A stretch of 64,000 bases of DNA from Sphaerimonospora sp050942215 (GCF_050942215.1 NZ_CP192056.1:558001-622000); one strand, 5' to 3'; positions 49,695 to 59,312 are shown, counted from the stretch's first letter. The notes: generated from the letters alone by a model not told the origin. A program made the numbers and translations.

Positions 49695-50423
49695 ATGACG
49701 CGCGCATCGCTGGAGAAGCAGCCGCACGAGGTCGCCGCGATGTTCGATCGCACGGCCCAGCGGTACGACCTGGTCAACGACGTCCTCTCGCTCGGGATGG
49801 ACCGGGCGTGGCGTAAGGCCACGGCCGGGGCGGTCGACGCGGGCCCCGGCGAGCTCGTGCTCGACCTCGCGGCCGGCACCGGCACCTCGACCGAGGCTTT
49901 CACCGCGCTCGGCGCGCGGGCCATCGCGTGCGACTTCTCCCTCGGCATGCTGCGCACCGGCGTGGCGCGGCGCGGCGGCTCCGGACTGTACGGCGGCGGC
50001 GTCCGCGGCGTGACCTTCGTCGCGGGCGACGCGTTGCGGCTGCCGTTCGACGACGGGGCGTTCGACGCGGTGACGATCTCGTTCGGGCTGCGGAACGTGG
50101 CGGACACGGGACAGGCTCTGAGAGAGCTGATGCGGGTGACCAAGCCGGGTGGCCGACTGGTGGTATGTGAGTTCTCCACGCCGGTCGTAAGGCCCTTTGA
50201 CCTGGTCTATCATCAGTATTTGATGAAGTTGCTGCCGCCGGTGGCCCGGTTGGTCAGCTCGAATCCCGACTCCTACCGATACCTGGCGGAGTCGATCCGG
50301 GCATGGCCCGACCAGCCCACGCTGGCGAAGATCATCCAGGAAGCGGGGTGGGAGAGGGTCGCCTGGCGCAATCTGACCCTCGGCATCGTGGCGCTCCACA
50401 GAGCGGTGCGACCACCCGTCTGA
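49695..50423 (+). CDS. menG: Demethylmenaquinone methyltransferase
   Basis: A 242-residue SAM methyltransferase of the UbiE/MenG family. MFDRTAQRYDLVNDVLSLGMDRAWRK is the family opening. Motif I is VLDLAAGTGTSTEAF, followed by FDAVTISFGLRNV and PGGRLVVCEFS. It performs the last methylation in menaquinone synthesis, supplying the quinone used by the nuo-encoded complex I. TAGGCT at 49682-49687 lies 7 bases before the ATG, consistent with leaderless translation; no ribosome site is seen. A Rex-controlled promoter follows it. Confidence 0.94.
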   Translation: MTRASLEKQPHEVAAMFDRTAQRYDLVNDVLSLGMDRAWRKATAGAVDAGPGELVLDLAAGTGTSTEAFTALGARAIACDFSLGMLRTGVARRGGSGLYGGGVRGVTFVAGDALRLPFDDGAFDAVTISFGLRNVADTGQALRELMRVTKPGGRLVVCEFSTPVVRPFDLVYHQYLMKLLPPVARLVSSNPDSYRYLAESIRAWPDQPTLAKIIQEAGWERVAWRNLTLGIVALHRAVRPPV

Positions 50424-50463
50424 CACCGACTAGTTGAAAGGGGCTAGACTGCAGCGCGACAGT

Positions 50464-50481
50464 TTGTGAAGTTGTTCACAA
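50464..50481. promoter_or_regulatory. Perfect Rex operator in front of the reductase-nuo operon
   Basis: TTGTGAAGTTGTTCACAA matches the Rex consensus at every fixed position. A TAGACT -10-like hexamer at 50445-50450 places the likely transcription start near 50457, so Rex would sit just downstream and block elongation or promoter escape. Confidence 0.93.
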
Positions 50482-50529
50482 AGGCACGAAGGGCCCCCGA
50501 GGCCTTCCTTCCTGACAGGACAGGTCCCC

Positions 50530-51864
50530 GTGAGCGAGCGAAGCGAGCGAGCAAGAAGTAGCCGCGGCGAGCGAAGCGAGCGAACAAGTAAGCGTGGCGT
50601 GCAGGCCCGCGTACAGCGGGGGGACGTCGACGCCGACGTCATCGTCGTCGGGGCGGGTCCGGCCGGTTCCACTGTCGCCTTCCACCTGGCCAGGTCCGGC
50701 CTGCGCGTCCTGCTGCTGGAGAAGACGCGGTTCCCTCGCGAGAAGGTCTGCGGCGACGGGCTCACGCCCCGTGCGGTCAGGGAACTCGTCGCGATGGGCG
50801 TCGACATCGACGGCCCCGGCTGGATCAGGAACCGCGGCCTGCGAGTCGTCGGCGGAGGACTGCGTCTGCAGCTCGACTGGCCGGAGCTGCACAGCTTTCC
50901 CGACTTCGGCATGGTGCGCACCCGCGCGGACTTCGACGAGATCCTGGTCAGACATGCCGAACGCGCGGGCGTCCGGCTGATCGAGGGCGCCAACGTCACC
51001 GGTCCGATCCTGGACGAGCGCAGCGGCCACGTCACCGGGGTCAGGGCCCGGCGCGACGGTGAGGATGAAAGTTACACGGCCAGACTCGTGGTCGCGGCGG
51101 ACGGAAACTCCACCCGTCTGTCGATCGCGATGGGTCTGCACAAGCGGACCGACCGGCCGATGGGCGTGGCCGTACGGACCTATTTCCACAGCCCACGCCA
51201 CGACGACGACTACCTGGAGACCTGGCTGGAGCTGTGGGACGGCGACCGGCTGCTGCCCGGCTACGGGTGGATCTTCGGCGTGGGCGACGGCACCTCCAAC
51301 GTCGGTCTCGGCCTGCTCAACACCAATGAGGCGTTCAAGAGCATCGACTACCGCGACCTGCTCAGACGCTGGGTGAGGAACATGCCGGCGGAGTGGGGTT
51401 ACACGGAAGAGAACATGACCACCCCGATCAGGGGCGCGGCGCTGCCGATGGCCTTCAACCGGCAGCCGCACTACACTCGCGGGCTGGTGCTCGTCGGCGA
51501 CGCCGGCGGGACGATCAATCCATTCAACGGCGAGGGCATCGCGTACGCCATGGAGACCGGCAGGATCGCCGCCGACGTCATCGTGCAGGCGCTGGCCCGC
51601 AATTCCGCAGCTCAGCGAGAGCGGGCACTGCTCGCCTATCCGCGTATCCTCAAAGACGCATACGGCGGATATTTCACCCTCGGCCGCATGTTCGTCGAGG
51701 CGATCGGCAGACCTGGGGTGATGAAGTTCGCCACGCGGCACGGACTGCCCCATCCCACCCTGATGAGGTTCGCCTTCAAACTTCTGGCTAATCTCACAGA
51801 CCGGCGGGGCGACGCCTCCGACCGCATCATCAACGCCCTGTCCAAGGTGGCTCCATCCGCATGA
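50530..51864 (+). CDS. Geranylgeranyl reductase family FAD protein
   Basis: A 444-residue FAD-dependent reductase. The FAD motif DADVIVVGAGPAGSTVAFHLARSG is at residue about 36, followed by the GGR signature KVCGDGLTPRAVREL and the later GDAGGTINPFNGEGIAYAMETG. In this position it probably hydrogenates isoprene units of the menaquinone side chain. The first 24 residues (SERSERARSSRGERSER) come from a GAGCGA DNA repeat and are absent from the family core. A GTG at 50600 could be the ancestral start. It is the first gene after the Rex operator and precedes nuoA by 58 bases. Confidence 0.9.
   Translation: MSERSERARSSRGERSERTSKRGVQARVQRGDVDADVIVVGAGPAGSTVAFHLARSGLRVLLLEKTRFPREKVCGDGLTPRAVRELVAMGVDIDGPGWIRNRGLRVVGGGLRLQLDWPELHSFPDFGMVRTRADFDEILVRHAERAGVRLIEGANVTGPILDERSGHVTGVRARRDGEDESYTARLVVAADGNSTRLSIAMGLHKRTDRPMGVAVRTYFHSPRHDDDYLETWLELWDGDRLLPGYGWIFGVGDGTSNVGLGLLNTNEAFKSIDYRDLLRRWVRNMPAEWGYTEENMTTPIRGAALPMAFNRQPHYTRGLVLVGDAGGTINPFNGEGIAYAMETGRIAADVIVQALARNSAAQRERALLAYPRILKDAYGGYFTLGRMFVEAIGRPGVMKFATRHGLPHPTLMRFAFKLLANLTDRRGDASDRIINALSKVAPSA
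50531..50588 (+). repeat. GAGCGA-type repeat inside the reductase N-terminus
   Basis: Two blocks reading GAGCGAAGCGAGCGA (near 50534 and 50569), separated by a short unlike segment, translate to SERSERA-type residues. Related GAGCGA sequences occur just before hemA (30617-30644) and between nuoE and nuoF (55528-55611). Confidence 0.7.
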
Positions 51865-51922
51865 ACGACATTCTCTGCACCCAGACCGCCCTGATCCATC
51901 GAGCAAGCGAGGACATGTAGCC

Positions 51923-52282
51923 ATGCAGCTGTATGTGCCGATCCTGGTGCTCGCGGTCCTCGCGGCGGGGTTCGCCGTGTTCTCCGTAAGCATCGCGCCC
52001 TTCACCGGGCCGAAGCGCTGGAACCGCGCCAAGCTGGACGCCTACGAGTGCGGCATCGACCCGACTCCGCAGCCCGTCGGCGGTGGCCGCTTCCCGCTGA
52101 AGTACATGATCACGGCGATGTTGTTCATCGTGTTCGACATCGAGATCATCTTCCTCTACCCGTGGGCCGTCGCCTTCGACAAGCTCGGCTTGTTCGGGCT
52201 CGTCGAGATGGTGTTGTTCATCGTCGCCGTGCTTGTGGCGTACGCCTACGTGTGGCGCCGTCGCGGACTGGATTGGGATTAG
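51923..52282 (+). CDS. nuoA: NADH-quinone oxidoreductase subunit A
   Basis: A 119-residue membrane subunit of complex I with three helices. YECGIDPTPQP carries the conserved Cys loop and FDIEIIFLYPWAVAFDKLG is the second signature. It lies next to the quinone channel with NuoH. ATG 51923 with GAGGA about 10 bases upstream. First nuo gene, two bases before nuoB. Confidence 0.97.
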   Translation: MQLYVPILVLAVLAAGFAVFSVSIAPFTGPKRWNRAKLDAYECGIDPTPQPVGGGRFPLKYMITAMLFIVFDIEIIFLYPWAVAFDKLGLFGLVEMVLFIVAVLVAYAYVWRRRGLDWD

Positions 52283-52284
52283 CC

Positions 52285-52836
52285 ATGGGTCTTGAAGAGA
52301 AACTCCCGAGCGGATTCCTGCTCACCACCGTCGAGCAGGTGGCGGGCTGGGCCAGGAAGAACTCCGTCTGGCCGGCCACCTTCGGCCTCGCGTGCTGCGC
52401 GATGGAGCTGATGAACACCGGTGGCCCCAAGCACGACCTCGCCCGCTTCGGCATGGAGCGCGCCTCGGCCTCTCCCCGCCAGGCCGATCTGATGATCGTG
52501 GCGGGCCGGGTGTCGCAGAAGATGGCACCGGTCCTCCGTCAGATCTACGACCAGATGGTCGAGCCCAAGTGGGTCATCTCGATGGGCGTCTGCGCGTCCA
52601 GCGGCGGGATGTTCAACAACTACGCGATCGTGCAGGGCGTGGACCACGTGGTGCCGGTCGACATCTACCTGCCCGGCTGCCCGCCCCGCCCGGAGATGCT
52701 GATCGACGCCATCGTCAAGCTCCACGACAAGATCCAGAACGCGAAGTTCGGCGCGCACCGGGCCAGGCAGATCGACGAACTCGAACGCCAGGCGCTGCGC
52801 ACGCTGCCGCTGATCGATCAGGGGGCCGGTAAGTGA
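52285..52836 (+). CDS. nuoB: NADH-quinone oxidoreductase subunit B
   Basis: A 183-residue subunit that binds the terminal 4Fe-4S cluster N2. The tandem cysteines are in FGLACCAMELMNTG, with the third in SMGVCASSGGMFNNY and the fourth in YLPGCPPRPEML. It passes electrons to menaquinone. ATG 52285; its stop overlaps nuoC (GTGA). Confidence 0.97.
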   Translation: MGLEEKLPSGFLLTTVEQVAGWARKNSVWPATFGLACCAMELMNTGGPKHDLARFGMERASASPRQADLMIVAGRVSQKMAPVLRQIYDQMVEPKWVISMGVCASSGGMFNNYAIVQGVDHVVPVDIYLPGCPPRPEMLIDAIVKLHDKIQNAKFGAHRARQIDELERQALRTLPLIDQGAGK

Positions 52837-53531
52837 GCGACGAGAACGTACGTCCCGGGGACACGAGCCCGGCGAATCTGCCCGTGGTGCCGGGCGAGCG
52901 GCCGATCGTCCGTAAGGGGATGTTCGGCGTCAAGGGCTCCGGCGACACCTCCGGCTACGGCCGCCTGGTCGTACGGCGCCCGCCCAAGCCGTCCAGTGCC
53001 CGGCCGTACGGATCGTATTTCGACGACGTGGCCGACGCTCTGGAGCCGGCCGTCGGCGACGCGATCGAGCGGGTGGTCGTCGACCGCGGCGAGATCACCT
53101 TCCACGTGGCGCGGGAGCGTCTGCCCGAGGTCATGCGGCAACTGCGCGACGACCCGGCGCTGCGCTTCGAGCTGTCCCTGGGCGTTTCCGGGGTGCACTA
53201 CCCTGAGGAAACGGGTGGGGAGCTGCGTGCGGTCTACCATCTGTGCTCGATCACCCACAACCGGCGCATCCGGGTCGAAGTCGCCTGTCCGGACGCCGAT
53301 CCGCACATTCCCTCCACGGTTTCGGTCTACCCCACGCACGACTGGCATGAGCGGGAGACCTACGACTTTTTCGGGATCATCTTCGACGGACATCCGGCAC
53401 TGACCCGGATCCAGATGCCCGACGACTGGGAGGGCCACCCGCAGCGTAAGGACTATCCCCTCGGCGGAATCCCGGTCGAGTACCGCGGCGCCGAGGTCCC
53501 CGCGCCCGACCAGAGGAGGTCTTACTCGTGA
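52833..53531 (+). CDS. nuoC: NADH-quinone oxidoreductase subunit C
   Basis: A 232-residue peripheral subunit (30-kDa family). The signature YPTHDWHERETYDFFGIIFDGHP and RIQMPDDWEGHPQRKDYPLGG are present. About 50 extra Gly/Pro-rich residues precede the fold. It is not fused to NuoD, unlike in E. coli. Four-base overlaps join it to nuoB and nuoD. Confidence 0.97.
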   Translation: MSDENVRPGDTSPANLPVVPGERPIVRKGMFGVKGSGDTSGYGRLVVRRPPKPSSARPYGSYFDDVADALEPAVGDAIERVVVDRGEITFHVARERLPEVMRQLRDDPALRFELSLGVSGVHYPEETGGELRAVYHLCSITHNRRIRVEVACPDADPHIPSTVSVYPTHDWHERETYDFFGIIFDGHPALTRIQMPDDWEGHPQRKDYPLGGIPVEYRGAEVPAPDQRRSYS

Positions 53532-54844
53532 CTGCCACCGAAGCCGAGGGCCGGATCTACGACGTCGCGGGCCAGGACTGGGACGAGCTGGTGCAGACCG
53601 TCACCGAATCGTCCGAGGAGCGCCTGATCGTCAACATGGGCCCGCAGCACCCGTCGACACACGGCGTGCTCCGGCTCGTGCTGACGCTCGACGGCGAGAC
53701 CGTCACCGAGGTCCGCCCGGTGATCGGTTACCTGCACACCGGCATCGAGAAGAACCTCGAGTTCCGTACGTGGACCCAGGGGGTCACGTTCGTGACCCGC
53801 ATGGACTACCTCTCGCCGATCTTCAACGAGACGGCGTACTGCATGGCGGTGGAGCGACTGCTCGGCATCACCGATCGGGTGCCGGAGCGCGCGCAGGCCA
53901 TCCGGGTCCTGATGATGGAGCTCACGCGCATCTCCTCCCACGTGATGGCGGTCGCCACCTACGGCATGGAGCTGGGCGCGACCACTCCGTTCCTCTTCGG
54001 GCTGCGCGAGCGCGAGATGGTGCTCGACATCATGGAGTACATCACCGGCCTGCGGATGAACATGGCCTACATCCGGCCCGGCGGCGTGAGCGTCGACCTG
54101 CCGGCCGGCGCGGTCGACAAGGTCGGCGAGTTCCTCAAGATCATGCCGGGCCGCATCCAGGACATGCGCAAGCTGCTCGACGAAAACCCGGTCTACACCC
54201 GGCGCACCAAGGACGTCGCCTACCTCGACCTCACCGGATGCATGGCTCTCGGCATCACCGGGCCGGTGCTCCGGGCGACCGGCCTGCCCTGGGACCTGCG
54301 CAAGTCGCAGCCCTACTCGGGCTACGAGACCTACGAGTTCGACGTCGCGACGCAGAACACCTGCGACGTGTACGGCCGCTATCTCATCCGGATGGACGAG
54401 ATGGAGGAGTCCCTGAAGATCATCGAGCAGGCGCTCGACCGGCTGTCGGGCCCGCTCAAGGGCGGCCGGGTGATGATCGACGACAAGAAGATCGGCTGGC
54501 CGTCGCAGCTCGCGCTCGGCCCCGACGGTCTCGGCAACTCGCCCGACCACATCGCCCACATCATGGGCACCTCGATGGAGGCCCTGATCCACCACTTCAA
54601 GCTGGTGACCGAGGGCTTCCGGGTGCCGGCCGGGCAGGCGTACGCCGCGGTGGAGTCACCGCGCGGGGAGCTCGGCGCGCACGTGGTGAGCGACGGCGGC
54701 ACCCGCCCCTACCGCGTGCACTTCCGTGACCCGTCCTTCACGAACCTGCAGGCGATCCCTGCGACCTGCGAGGGCGGCATGGTCGCCGATGTGATCTCGG
54801 CGGTCGCCTCGATAGACCCCGTCATGGGAGGTGTGGATCGGTGA
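53528..54844 (+). CDS. nuoD: NADH-quinone oxidoreductase subunit D
   Basis: A 438-residue 49-kDa-type subunit that forms the quinone site with NuoB. It has the family start NMGPQHPSTHGVLRL, the ELTRISSHVM helix, YIRPGGVSVDLP and the C-terminal GGMVADVISAVASIDPVMGGVDR. GTG at 53528 follows AGAGGAGG by about 5 bases and overlaps the nuoC stop. Confidence 0.98.
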   Translation: MTATEAEGRIYDVAGQDWDELVQTVTESSEERLIVNMGPQHPSTHGVLRLVLTLDGETVTEVRPVIGYLHTGIEKNLEFRTWTQGVTFVTRMDYLSPIFNETAYCMAVERLLGITDRVPERAQAIRVLMMELTRISSHVMAVATYGMELGATTPFLFGLREREMVLDIMEYITGLRMNMAYIRPGGVSVDLPAGAVDKVGEFLKIMPGRIQDMRKLLDENPVYTRRTKDVAYLDLTGCMALGITGPVLRATGLPWDLRKSQPYSGYETYEFDVATQNTCDVYGRYLIRMDEMEESLKIIEQALDRLSGPLKGGRVMIDDKKIGWPSQLALGPDGLGNSPDHIAHIMGTSMEALIHHFKLVTEGFRVPAGQAYAAVESPRGELGAHVVSDGGTRPYRVHFRDPSFTNLQAIPATCEGGMVADVISAVASIDPVMGGVDR

Positions 54845-55527
54845 CGTACTCACCCGAAGTCCGCGAGCGTCTGGAGATGGACGCCAAGGAGATCATCGAT
54901 CGCTACCCCCGGCCGCGGTCGGCGCTGCTGCCGCTGCTGCACCTCGTGCAGTCGGTGGACGGCTACGTCTCCGAGGACGGACAGGAGTTCTGCGCGGAGA
55001 TCCTCGGTCTGTCCAAGGCCGAGGTGGTCGGTGTGTCGACCTTCTACACGATGTACAAGCGGGAGCCGGCCGGCGAGTACAACGTCGGGGTCTGCACCAA
55101 CACGCTGTGCGCGATCATGGGCGGCGACCAGATCTGGGACGAGCTCAGCGAGCACGTCGGCGTCGGCCACGACGAGACGACCTCCGACGGGAAGATCACC
55201 CTGGAGCGGCTGGAGTGCAACGCCGCCTGTGACTTCGCCCCGGTGATGGTGGTCAACTGGGAGTTCTTCGACAACCAGACTCCCGAGTCGGCCAGGCAGC
55301 TCGTCGACGACCTGCAGGCGGGCAAGGAGGTCTCGCCCACCCGCGGGCCGAGGCGGCTGTGCACGTTCAAGGAGGCCTCGCGGATCCTCGCCGGATTCCC
55401 GGACGGCCAGGCCGGTGAGGGTCCGTCGGCCGGCGGGCCCTCGCTGGAAGGCCTGAAGATCGCCAAGGCCAACGGCTGGGAGGCCCCCAAGCCGGGCGAG
55501 CAGACTGAGGGGAGCGACGCCTCATGA
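54841..55527 (+). CDS. nuoE: NADH-quinone oxidoreductase subunit E
   Basis: A 228-residue subunit with a thioredoxin-like 2Fe-2S domain. The cluster cysteines lie in GVCTNTLCAIMGG and LECNAACDFAP. The N-terminal helical part (PRPRSALLPLLHLVQSVDGYVS) contacts NuoF, and a Gly/Pro-rich tail of about 60 residues ends it. GTG 54841 overlaps the nuoD stop. It is followed by an 84-base gap with GAGCGA-like sequence, the only sizeable break in nuoA-L. Confidence 0.96.
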   Translation: MTYSPEVRERLEMDAKEIIDRYPRPRSALLPLLHLVQSVDGYVSEDGQEFCAEILGLSKAEVVGVSTFYTMYKREPAGEYNVGVCTNTLCAIMGGDQIWDELSEHVGVGHDETTSDGKITLERLECNAACDFAPVMVVNWEFFDNQTPESARQLVDDLQAGKEVSPTRGPRRLCTFKEASRILAGFPDGQAGEGPSAGGPSLEGLKIAKANGWEAPKPGEQTEGSDAS

Positions 55528-55611
55528 CGCGGAGCGAACCCAACGCAGTGAGCGCAGCGGTACGCGAGGGACGAGCGGCCCGTGTAGCGAACGAGGAGCG
55601 GTGAGCGACCG
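55528..55611 (+). repeat. GAGCGA-like intergenic sequence between nuoE and nuoF
   Basis: The 84-base gap contains GGAGCGAA, GTGAGCGCAGCGG, GACGAGCGG, GCGAACGAGGAGCGG and GTGAGCGACCG, degenerate relatives of the repeat in the reductase gene. GAGGAGCGG also supplies a ribosome-site-like stretch for nuoF. Confidence 0.5.
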
Positions 55612-56898
55612 ATGACACAGCTGACTCCGGTGCTGACCAGGAACTGGGACCGGCCGGACTCGTTCACGATCGACGGATACGGCGGGTACGCCGCGGCCAA
55701 GAAGGCCCTCGGCATGGACCCCGACGCCGTCATCCAGATGGTCAAGGACTCGGGGCTGCGGGGCCGCGGCGGCGCGGGCTTCCCCACCGGCATGAAGTGG
55801 GGCTTCATCCCGCAGAACGACGGCAAGGCCCACTACCTCGTGGTGAACGCCGACGAGTCGGAGCCGGGGACCTGCAAGGACATCCCGCTCATGATGGCCA
55901 ACCCGCATTCGCTGGTCGAGGGCGCCCTCATCACGGCCTACGCCATCCGCGCCAACCACGCGTTCATCTACGTACGCGGCGAGGTGCTCCACGTCGTCCG
56001 CCGGCTGCAGGCGGCGGTCCGGGAGGCGTACGAGAAGGGGTATCTCGGCGCCGACATCCTCGGCACCGGCTACGACCTCGAACTCGTCGTGCACACGGGC
56101 GCCGGGGCGTACATCTGCGGTGAGGAGACCGCACTGCTCGACTCGCTGGAGGGCTACCGCGGCCAGCCCAGGCTCAAGCCGCCGTTCCCTGCGGTCGCCG
56201 GCCTGTACGCCTGCCCGACGGTCATCAACAACGCCGAGTCGATCGCCTCGATCCCGAGCATCGTGGCCAACGGAGCCGACTGGTTCGCGGGCATGGGCAC
56301 CGAGAAGTCCAAGGGCTTCGGGATCTTCTCCCTGTCCGGGCACGTGACCCGGCCGGGGCAGTACGAGGCGCCGCTCGGCATCACGCTGCGCGAGCTGCTC
56401 GACATGGCGGGCGGCGTCCGGGCCGGGCATGAGCTGAAGTTCTGGACCCCGGGCGGGTCCTCGACGCCGATCTTCACAGCCGAGCACATGGACGTTCCGC
56501 TCGACTTCGAGTCGGTCGGGGCCAAGGGTTCGATGCTGGGCACCCGGGCGCTGCAGATCTTCGACGAGACGACCTGCGTGGTGCGCGCCGTGATGCGCTG
56601 GAGCGAGTTCTACGCGCACGAGTCGTGCGGGAAGTGCACGCCGTGCCGCGAGGGCACCTACTGGTTCAAGCTGATGCTCCGGCGGCTGGAGAAGGGCCAG
56701 GGCACCGAGGAGGACCTGGAGAAGATCGTCGACATCGCGGACAACATCCTCGGCCGCGCGTTCTGCGCGCTGGGCGACGGCGCCACCAGCCCGGTCTACT
56801 CGTCGGTGAAGTACTTCCGCGACGAATACCTCAAGCACTTCGAGATCGGCGGCTGCCCGTTCGATCCCGCTGCTTCCACCGTGTGGGGGACCAAGTGA
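55612..56898 (+). CDS. nuoF: NADH-quinone oxidoreductase subunit F
   Basis: A 428-residue subunit binding NADH, FMN and cluster N3. Seen are GLRGRGGAGFPTGMKW (NADH), NADESEPGTCKD (FMN) and the 4Fe-4S ligands in ESCGKCTPCREG and FCALGDGA. It accepts hydride from NADH at the start of the complex I chain. ATG 55612; the stop overlaps the nuoG start. Confidence 0.97.
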   Translation: MTQLTPVLTRNWDRPDSFTIDGYGGYAAAKKALGMDPDAVIQMVKDSGLRGRGGAGFPTGMKWGFIPQNDGKAHYLVVNADESEPGTCKDIPLMMANPHSLVEGALITAYAIRANHAFIYVRGEVLHVVRRLQAAVREAYEKGYLGADILGTGYDLELVVHTGAGAYICGEETALLDSLEGYRGQPRLKPPFPAVAGLYACPTVINNAESIASIPSIVANGADWFAGMGTEKSKGFGIFSLSGHVTRPGQYEAPLGITLRELLDMAGGVRAGHELKFWTPGGSSTPIFTAEHMDVPLDFESVGAKGSMLGTRALQIFDETTCVVRAVMRWSEFYAHESCGKCTPCREGTYWFKLMLRRLEKGQGTEEDLEKIVDIADNILGRAFCALGDGATSPVYSSVKYFRDEYLKHFEIGGCPFDPAASTVWGTK

Positions 56899-59312
56899 GC
56901 ATCCAGACGACCTCGTCCGGGCCGGGCGAGCGGCCGGTGGACATGGTGACGCTCACCATCGACGGCTTCCAGGTGTCCGTCCCGAAGGGGACGGTGATCA
57001 TCCGGGCGGCCGAGCTGCTGGGCATCCAGATCCCGAGGTTCTGCGATCACCCGCTGCTCGACCCGGCCGCGAGCTGCCGCCAGTGCCTGGTGGAGATCCC
57101 CGACGCGGGCAACGGCCGCGGTTTTCCCAAGCCGCAGCCCTCGTGCGCCATCGAGGTCGCCGAGGGCATGGTGGTGCAGACGCAGTTCACCTCCGCCGTC
57201 GCGGAGAAGGCGCAGCGCGGGGTCATGGAGTTCCTCCTGATCAACCACCCGCTCGACTGCCCGATGTGCGACAAGGGCGGCGAGTGCCCGCTGCAGAACC
57301 AGGCGATGTCCAACGGCCAGGGCGAGACCCGGTTCGAGGAGCAGAAGCGGACCTTCTCCAAGCCGATCTCGCTGTCCACCGAGGTGCTGCTCGACCGTGA
57401 GCGCTGCATCCAGTGCGCGCGGTGCATCCGGTTCTCCGACCAGATCGCCGGCGACCCGTTCATCGAGTTCTTCGAGCGCGGATGGCAGGAGCAGGTGCGG
57501 ACGGCCGACGGCGAGCCGTTCCACTCCTACTTCTCCGGCAACACCGTGCAGATCTGCCCGGTGGGCGCGCTCACCGGGGCGGCCTACCGGTTCCGCGCCC
57601 GGCCGTTCGACCTGGTGTCGACGCCGAGCGCGTGCGAGCACTGCGCCTCCGGCTGCGCGCTGCGCACCGACCACCGGCGCGGCAAGGTCACCCGCCGCCT
57701 GGCCGGGGACGACCCGCAGGTCAACGAGGAGTGGAACTGCGACAAGGGCCGCTGGGCCTTCACCTACGCGACCCAGCCCGACCGGCTGAAGTCGCCGCTC
57801 ATCCGCGACGAGGAGGGCAGGCTGGTCCCGACCTCCTGGCCGGAGGCGCTGCGAATCGCGGCCGAAGGCCTCAGCCGGGCACGCGGCCGGGCCGGCGTGC
57901 TGGTCGGCGGGCGGCTCACCGTCGAGGACGCCTACGCCTACAGCAAGTTCGCCAGGATCGCCCTGGGCGGCAACGACATCGACTTCCGGGCCCGCCCGCA
58001 CTCGGCAGAGGAGGCGGCCTTCCTCGCCCACGCCATCGCGGGGCGGGGCATCGAGGTCTCCTACACCGACCTGGAGAACGCCCCGGCGGTGCTCCTGGCC
58101 GGCTTCGAGCCCGAGGAGGAGTCGCCCATCGTCTTCCTGCGGCTGCGCAAGGCCGCGCGGAAGAAGGGGCTCAAGGTCTACGCGCTGGCGCCGTACACGA
58201 CGCCCGGTCTGACCAAGATGAACGGCACGCTGATCAGGACCGTCCCCGGCGCGGAGGCGGCGGCGATCGGCGGTCTCATCTCCGGCGAGCTGCCGCCCGC
58301 CGGAACCCTCCCCGCCGGGACCATCGTGCTCGCAGGCGAGCGCCTGGCCACCGCGCCCGGCGCGCTGTCGGCGCTGGTACGGCTCTCGCAGGCCACCGGG
58401 GCGCGGATCGCCTGGGTGCCGCGGCGGGCCGGCGAGCGGGGCGCGCTGGAGGCGGGCGCGCTGCCCGGCCTGCTGCCGATCGGCCGCCCGGTCGACGACG
58501 AGACCGCGCGCGGCGAGGTCGCCCGTGTCTGGAATGTGGCCGCCCTGCCCGAAACCCCGGGCCGGGACACCGCGGGCATCATCGAGGCGGCGTTGAGCGA
58601 GGAGCTCGACGCGCTGGTCGTCGCCGGCGTCGACCCCTACGACCTGCCCGATCCGGACAGGGCCCTGGCGGCGCTGGAGAACATGCCGTTCATCGTCAGC
58701 CTGGAGATCCGGGCGAGCGCGGTCACCGACCGCGCCGACGTGGTGCTGCCGGTCGCCGCCGTGGCCGAGAAGTCGGGTACGTTCGTCGACTGGGAGGGCA
58801 GGGGCCGCCAGTTCGAGGTGGCCACCGCGGTCCCCGGCCTGATGAGCGATCTGCGGGTCGTCACGTCGATCGCCGACTACATGGACGTGCACCTCGGCCT
58901 GCCGGACGCCGCGGCCGCCCGCCGCGAGATGGCCGAGCTGCGAGCCTGGCGGGGCAGCCGGCCCGCCGCCCCGGCGGTGACCGGACACCCGGCCCGTGAG
59001 CCGCGCGCGGGCGAGGCCGTACTGGCCACCTGGCACCTGCTGCTGGACGACGGCCGACTCCAGGACGGCGAGCCGTACCTGGCCGGCACGGCCCGCCCGG
59101 CGGCGGCGCTGCTGTCGGAGGCGACCGCGGCCGAGATCGGCGCGGTGGACGGCGGAAAGATCACCATCGGCGACGGTGTGATCCTGCCGGTGCGCATCGC
59201 CGACCTGCCGGACCGCGTGGTCTGGGTGCCGTCGAACTCCGCCGGCCTGTCCGTCACCCGCGACCTGAGTGCCGTGGGCGGAGACGTCGTAACGATCGGG
59301 AGCGTGTCGTGA
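56895..59312 (+). CDS. nuoG: NADH-quinone oxidoreductase subunit G
   Basis: An 805-residue iron-sulfur subunit. The 2Fe-2S domain (CDHPLLDPAASCRQCLVEI), the His/Cys cluster region (LDCPMCDKGGECPLQNQAM), a second pair (CIQCARCIRFSDQ and CPVGALTG) and the extra CEHCASGCALRTDHR cluster are in order. A molybdopterin-oxidoreductase-like C-terminal half follows. GTG 56895 overlaps nuoF by four bases; nuoH overlaps its end likewise. Confidence 0.97.
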   Translation: MSIQTTSSGPGERPVDMVTLTIDGFQVSVPKGTVIIRAAELLGIQIPRFCDHPLLDPAASCRQCLVEIPDAGNGRGFPKPQPSCAIEVAEGMVVQTQFTSAVAEKAQRGVMEFLLINHPLDCPMCDKGGECPLQNQAMSNGQGETRFEEQKRTFSKPISLSTEVLLDRERCIQCARCIRFSDQIAGDPFIEFFERGWQEQVRTADGEPFHSYFSGNTVQICPVGALTGAAYRFRARPFDLVSTPSACEHCASGCALRTDHRRGKVTRRLAGDDPQVNEEWNCDKGRWAFTYATQPDRLKSPLIRDEEGRLVPTSWPEALRIAAEGLSRARGRAGVLVGGRLTVEDAYAYSKFARIALGGNDIDFRARPHSAEEAAFLAHAIAGRGIEVSYTDLENAPAVLLAGFEPEEESPIVFLRLRKAARKKGLKVYALAPYTTPGLTKMNGTLIRTVPGAEAAAIGGLISGELPPAGTLPAGTIVLAGERLATAPGALSALVRLSQATGARIAWVPRRAGERGALEAGALPGLLPIGRPVDDETARGEVARVWNVAALPETPGRDTAGIIEAALSEELDALVVAGVDPYDLPDPDRALAALENMPFIVSLEIRASAVTDRADVVLPVAAVAEKSGTFVDWEGRGRQFEVATAVPGLMSDLRVVTSIADYMDVHLGLPDAAAARREMAELRAWRGSRPAAPAVTGHPAREPRAGEAVLATWHLLLDDGRLQDGEPYLAGTARPAAALLSEATAAEIGAVDGGKITIGDGVILPVRIADLPDRVVWVPSNSAGLSVTRDLSAVGGDVVTIGSVS

